Source: CAYRMV01 sp964425255 | GTDB taxonomy: Bacteria > Bacteroidota > Bacteroidia > Flavobacteriales_D > Crocinitomicaceae | Assembly: GCA_964425255.1 (NCBI GenBank) | Contig: CAYRMV010000149.1 | Span: 1 to 7,877, forward strand | Length of the DNA: 7,877 nucleotides | Direction of reading: 5' to 3' | Part shown: one piece after another, positions 6,333-7,877 of the stretch | Position numbering within the stretch: position 1 is the stretch's first letter | Layout of the letters: each line of letters begins with the position of its first letter | Made by a program: the position numbers and the translations under genes | Notes under the pieces: generated by a model | What the model saw: the letters and a program-made list of their open reading frames with translations, nothing else | Database searches by the model: none | What the model was told of the DNA's origin: nothing

Positions 6333-7109
6333 ATGACGAGTAAAAAGATATTTCAACCAATTGTTAAACAATTCGGTATTTATGGTTTTTTTAGTTTACT
6401 ATTTGTTTCTTGTGAGGAAAAGAAACCCACTTCAAACACGATTGAAAAACCAATTTACATTGATTCGGAAAAACAAGTTCAAGAAAAAAAACACTCAGAT
6501 TCAGTGCAACAAGCATTGAAAATGAATAACTTGGTTGATATTCAGCAAATTGATCCAAGCATTCAAGTCGATTTGAAATACGCAACAACCGATAATTTCA
6601 TGAAGCAAAGACTTTATGATGACATCGACAAATTGTACTTACAAAAAGATGTTGCTGAACGACTTGCTAAATGCCAACAATTTTTGAAGAAACTTAATCC
6701 AGACTTAAGTTTGTTGGTTTACGACGGCGTTCGTCCATTGTCAGTGCAACAAGCGATGTGGGAAGCTTTGGATTCTATTCCGGTTAAGGATCGCGTCAAA
6801 TTTGTTTCGAATCCAGCCAACGGGAGCATTCACAATTACGGTGCAGCGGTTGATTTAACAATTTGTGATTCCAAAGGAAATCCGTTGGATATGGGTGCTG
6901 GATACGATGATATTCGTTTGATTGCTTATCCGAAATTGGAAGCACAATTTTTGGCATCGGGTGAGTTAACATCTGAACAAGTTGAAAATCGGAAATTACT
7001 CCGAAAAGTAATGGCGCACCAACGATTTCAAAATATCCCAACAGAATGGTGGCATTTCAATGCGTGCAGTAGGTCGGAGGCGAAGTTGAAGTATGAGATT
7101 TTGGAATAG
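6333..7109 (+). CDS. VanX/DdpX-type D-Ala-D-Ala dipeptidase, lipoprotein (peptidase M15D)
   Basis: This 258-aa protein is a predicted zinc dipeptidase that hydrolyses D-Ala-D-Ala. The signature SIHNYGAAVD (165-174) gives zinc ligands H167 and D174; TEWWHF (237-242) gives the catalytic base E238 and third ligand H241; R134 in YDGVRPLS corresponds to the transition-state arginine of VanX. The N-terminus has lysines, a hydrophobic stretch (about 14-26) and a lipobox-like FVSC with C27, followed by EEKK and a charged linker to about 65, so it is probably lipid-anchored in the periplasm or outer membrane. Phenylalanine at lipobox -3 is not canonical. The frame is open 34 codons further upstream, but that start would overlap the aminotransferase gene and bury the signal peptide. 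With no vanH/vanA partners nearby, peptidoglycan or dipeptide turnover is more likely than glycopeptide resistance. Confidence 0.9.
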   Translation: MTSKKIFQPIVKQFGIYGFFSLLFVSCEEKKPTSNTIEKPIYIDSEKQVQEKKHSDSVQQALKMNNLVDIQQIDPSIQVDLKYATTDNFMKQRLYDDIDKLYLQKDVAERLAKCQQFLKKLNPDLSLLVYDGVRPLSVQQAMWEALDSIPVKDRVKFVSNPANGSIHNYGAAVDLTICDSKGNPLDMGAGYDDIRLIAYPKLEAQFLASGELTSEQVENRKLLRKVMAHQRFQNIPTEWWHFNACSRSEAKLKYEILE

Positions 7110-7147
7110 AAACGGGAAAGGGGTGAGTTATTAAATTATTCAAACTG

Positions 7148-7510
7148 TCAAATATTAATGAAATAAAAGGAAATCCAAAAAATCAAATAAACAAACGATA
7201 GATAAAATGTCATTCTGTGAAAAATGGATTTGTTTCGATGAAAAAAGTAGAAGAAAGCGTATGAGAAGGCAAAAATAGGGGCAAGATATAGAGAAAAATA
7301 TATCGAAAAGAAAAACCATATTCCGATCCAATCAACAAGATTTTCTTTTGCTAATGATTGTAGTGGGATGTAAAACAGTAAGTTGTACTGAAGGAAAAGA
7401 ATAAAAAGAGGAAAGTAGGGTGCGTTCTTCACTTCTTCATTTTTCATTTTTTGAAACAAGAGAAAATAAATAAACCCAGAAATTAACATGAAAAAAATAG
7501 GTAAAAACAT
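7148..7510 (-). CDS. Small multi-pass membrane protein of unknown function
   Basis: This 120-aa frame is extremely rich in F, I, L and Y and should cross the membrane about four times (roughly 2-20, 32-50, 60-90 as one or two helices, and 101-119), with short charged loops such as KMKNEEVKN and HRNKSIFHR. The alternation of hydrophobic helices with positively charged loops is what a real membrane protein shows, although AT-rich DNA can mimic it. It begins with ATG at 7510 and ends 38 bp from the convergent dipeptidase gene. I do not recognise a family and no catalytic motif is visible. It could be a lineage-specific gene, or less likely a spurious frame. Confidence 0.55.
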   Translation of the reverse strand: MFLPIFFMLISGFIYFLLFQKMKNEEVKNAPYFPLFILFLQYNLLFYIPLQSLAKENLVDWIGIWFFFSIYFSLYLAPIFAFSYAFFYFFHRNKSIFHRMTFYLSFVYLIFWISFYFINI

Positions 7511-7555
7511 TTACTGAAACGTGTGTTTAAATGAAATTAATCAGTTGAATTACGG

Positions 7556-7585
7556 CTAAATTAAAAATAAATTTCTTTTGGCAAA
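7556..7585 (-). promoter_or_regulatory. Weak candidate promoter for the small membrane protein gene
   Basis: On the minus strand TTTG (7585-7582), an 18-nt spacer and TAATTTAG (7563-7556) fit the Bacteroidota pattern with one mismatch in the -7 box. The start would be about 40 nt before the ATG at 7510. The remainder of the spacer 7511-7659 is AT-rich, with no gene, repeat or terminator that I can support. Confidence 0.25.
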
Positions 7586-7659
7586 TAAATGAAATGGATG
7601 GTTAAGCGTGTTTTTTCGAGACAAAAAATGGAATGAAATAATTAAACATGTTCATTAAA

Positions 7660-7877
7660 TTACAATTTAACGGGGATCCTAAATTTCTCTTTTATACAAA
7701 GACGATTTGGAAAAGCATAGTTGGATAAATCGAACATAAAATACAATCGATTTTCGTTTTTTAATTGGAAATAAACACCTTCATAAAGTTCTTTATCCGT
7801 ATATGAACGATTACTTACTACATCTGTTATTTGAATTCCTTCCAAGGATTGAAAAAATGAGTTTTTAACTACATTAC
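7660..7877 (-). CDS. C-terminal part of an unknown protein, running off the right edge
   Basis: The minus-strand frame ending with TAA at 7662-7660 stays open to the window edge, so the visible 71-72 residues are the C-terminus of a longer protein. A TTG at 7845 could be read as a start, but nothing favours it over a gene that begins outside. The visible part includes EGIQITDVVSNRSYTDKE, YFQLKNENRLYFMFDL and NRLCIKEKFRIPVKL: a soluble, beta-rich looking end with no recognisable motif. It points the same way as the small membrane protein gene 149 bp downstream. Function unknown. Confidence 0.5.
   Translation of the reverse strand, partial: NVVKNSFFQSLEGIQITDVVSNRSYTDKELYEGVYFQLKNENRLYFMFDLSNYAFPNRLCIKEKFRIPVKL

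Noticed and set aside
7110..7147. Possible terminator between the dipeptidase gene and the convergent membrane protein gene.
   Set aside because: The 38 bp hold only G-rich then AT-rich sequence; no stable stem followed by a T-run was found on either strand.

Overview
The window is AT-rich chromosomal DNA that looks like a member of the Bacteroidota, probably Flavobacteriales. The evidence is a sensor kinase with Reg_prop/Y_Y_Y architecture paired with a LytTR regulator, a Bacteroidota-style DtxR/MntR regulator, start codons mostly without clear Shine-Dalgarno sequences, and several matches to the Bacteroidota promoter pattern (TTG or TTTG, about 19 nt, TAnnTTTG). The genus cannot be fixed from the sequence alone. 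No phage, IS, CRISPR, tRNA or rRNA feature was seen.

Layout. (1) Positions 1-167 form a divergent control region. A leftward gene, of which only the first codons are present, faces a rightward metalloregulator gene. Between them lie a perfect 16-bp palindrome and a second, degenerate copy. (2) Positions 168-1143 hold a rightward pair: a DtxR/MntR-family regulator, then a small LapA-domain membrane protein. (3) Positions 1145-4942 hold a leftward two-component pair: a large propeller sensor histidine kinase and, downstream, its LytTR response regulator. The regulator's stop lies 1 bp from the stop of the LapA-domain gene. (4) A rho-independent terminator (4993-5026) separates this pair from a leftward class I/II PLP aminotransferase (5049-6248). 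(5) An 84-bp divergent promoter region leads to a rightward lipoprotein of the VanX-type D-Ala-D-Ala dipeptidase family (6333-7109). (6) The right end carries a leftward small membrane protein of unknown function (7148-7510), an AT-rich spacer, and the C-terminal part of an unknown leftward gene running off the edge (7660-7877).

How the genes work together. The metalloregulator probably represses the leftward gene, and perhaps itself, when metal is plentiful: the palindrome lies between the predicted -33 and -7 boxes of the leftward promoter. The kinase and LytTR regulator form a self-contained sensory pair whose periplasmic part should fold into two seven-bladed propellers. The aminotransferase and the dipeptidase look like independent housekeeping genes sharing a divergent promoter region. 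Most of the window is ordinary core genome. The regulatory architecture at the left end is the most informative non-coding signal, and I see no convincing evidence of an undescribed multi-gene system.
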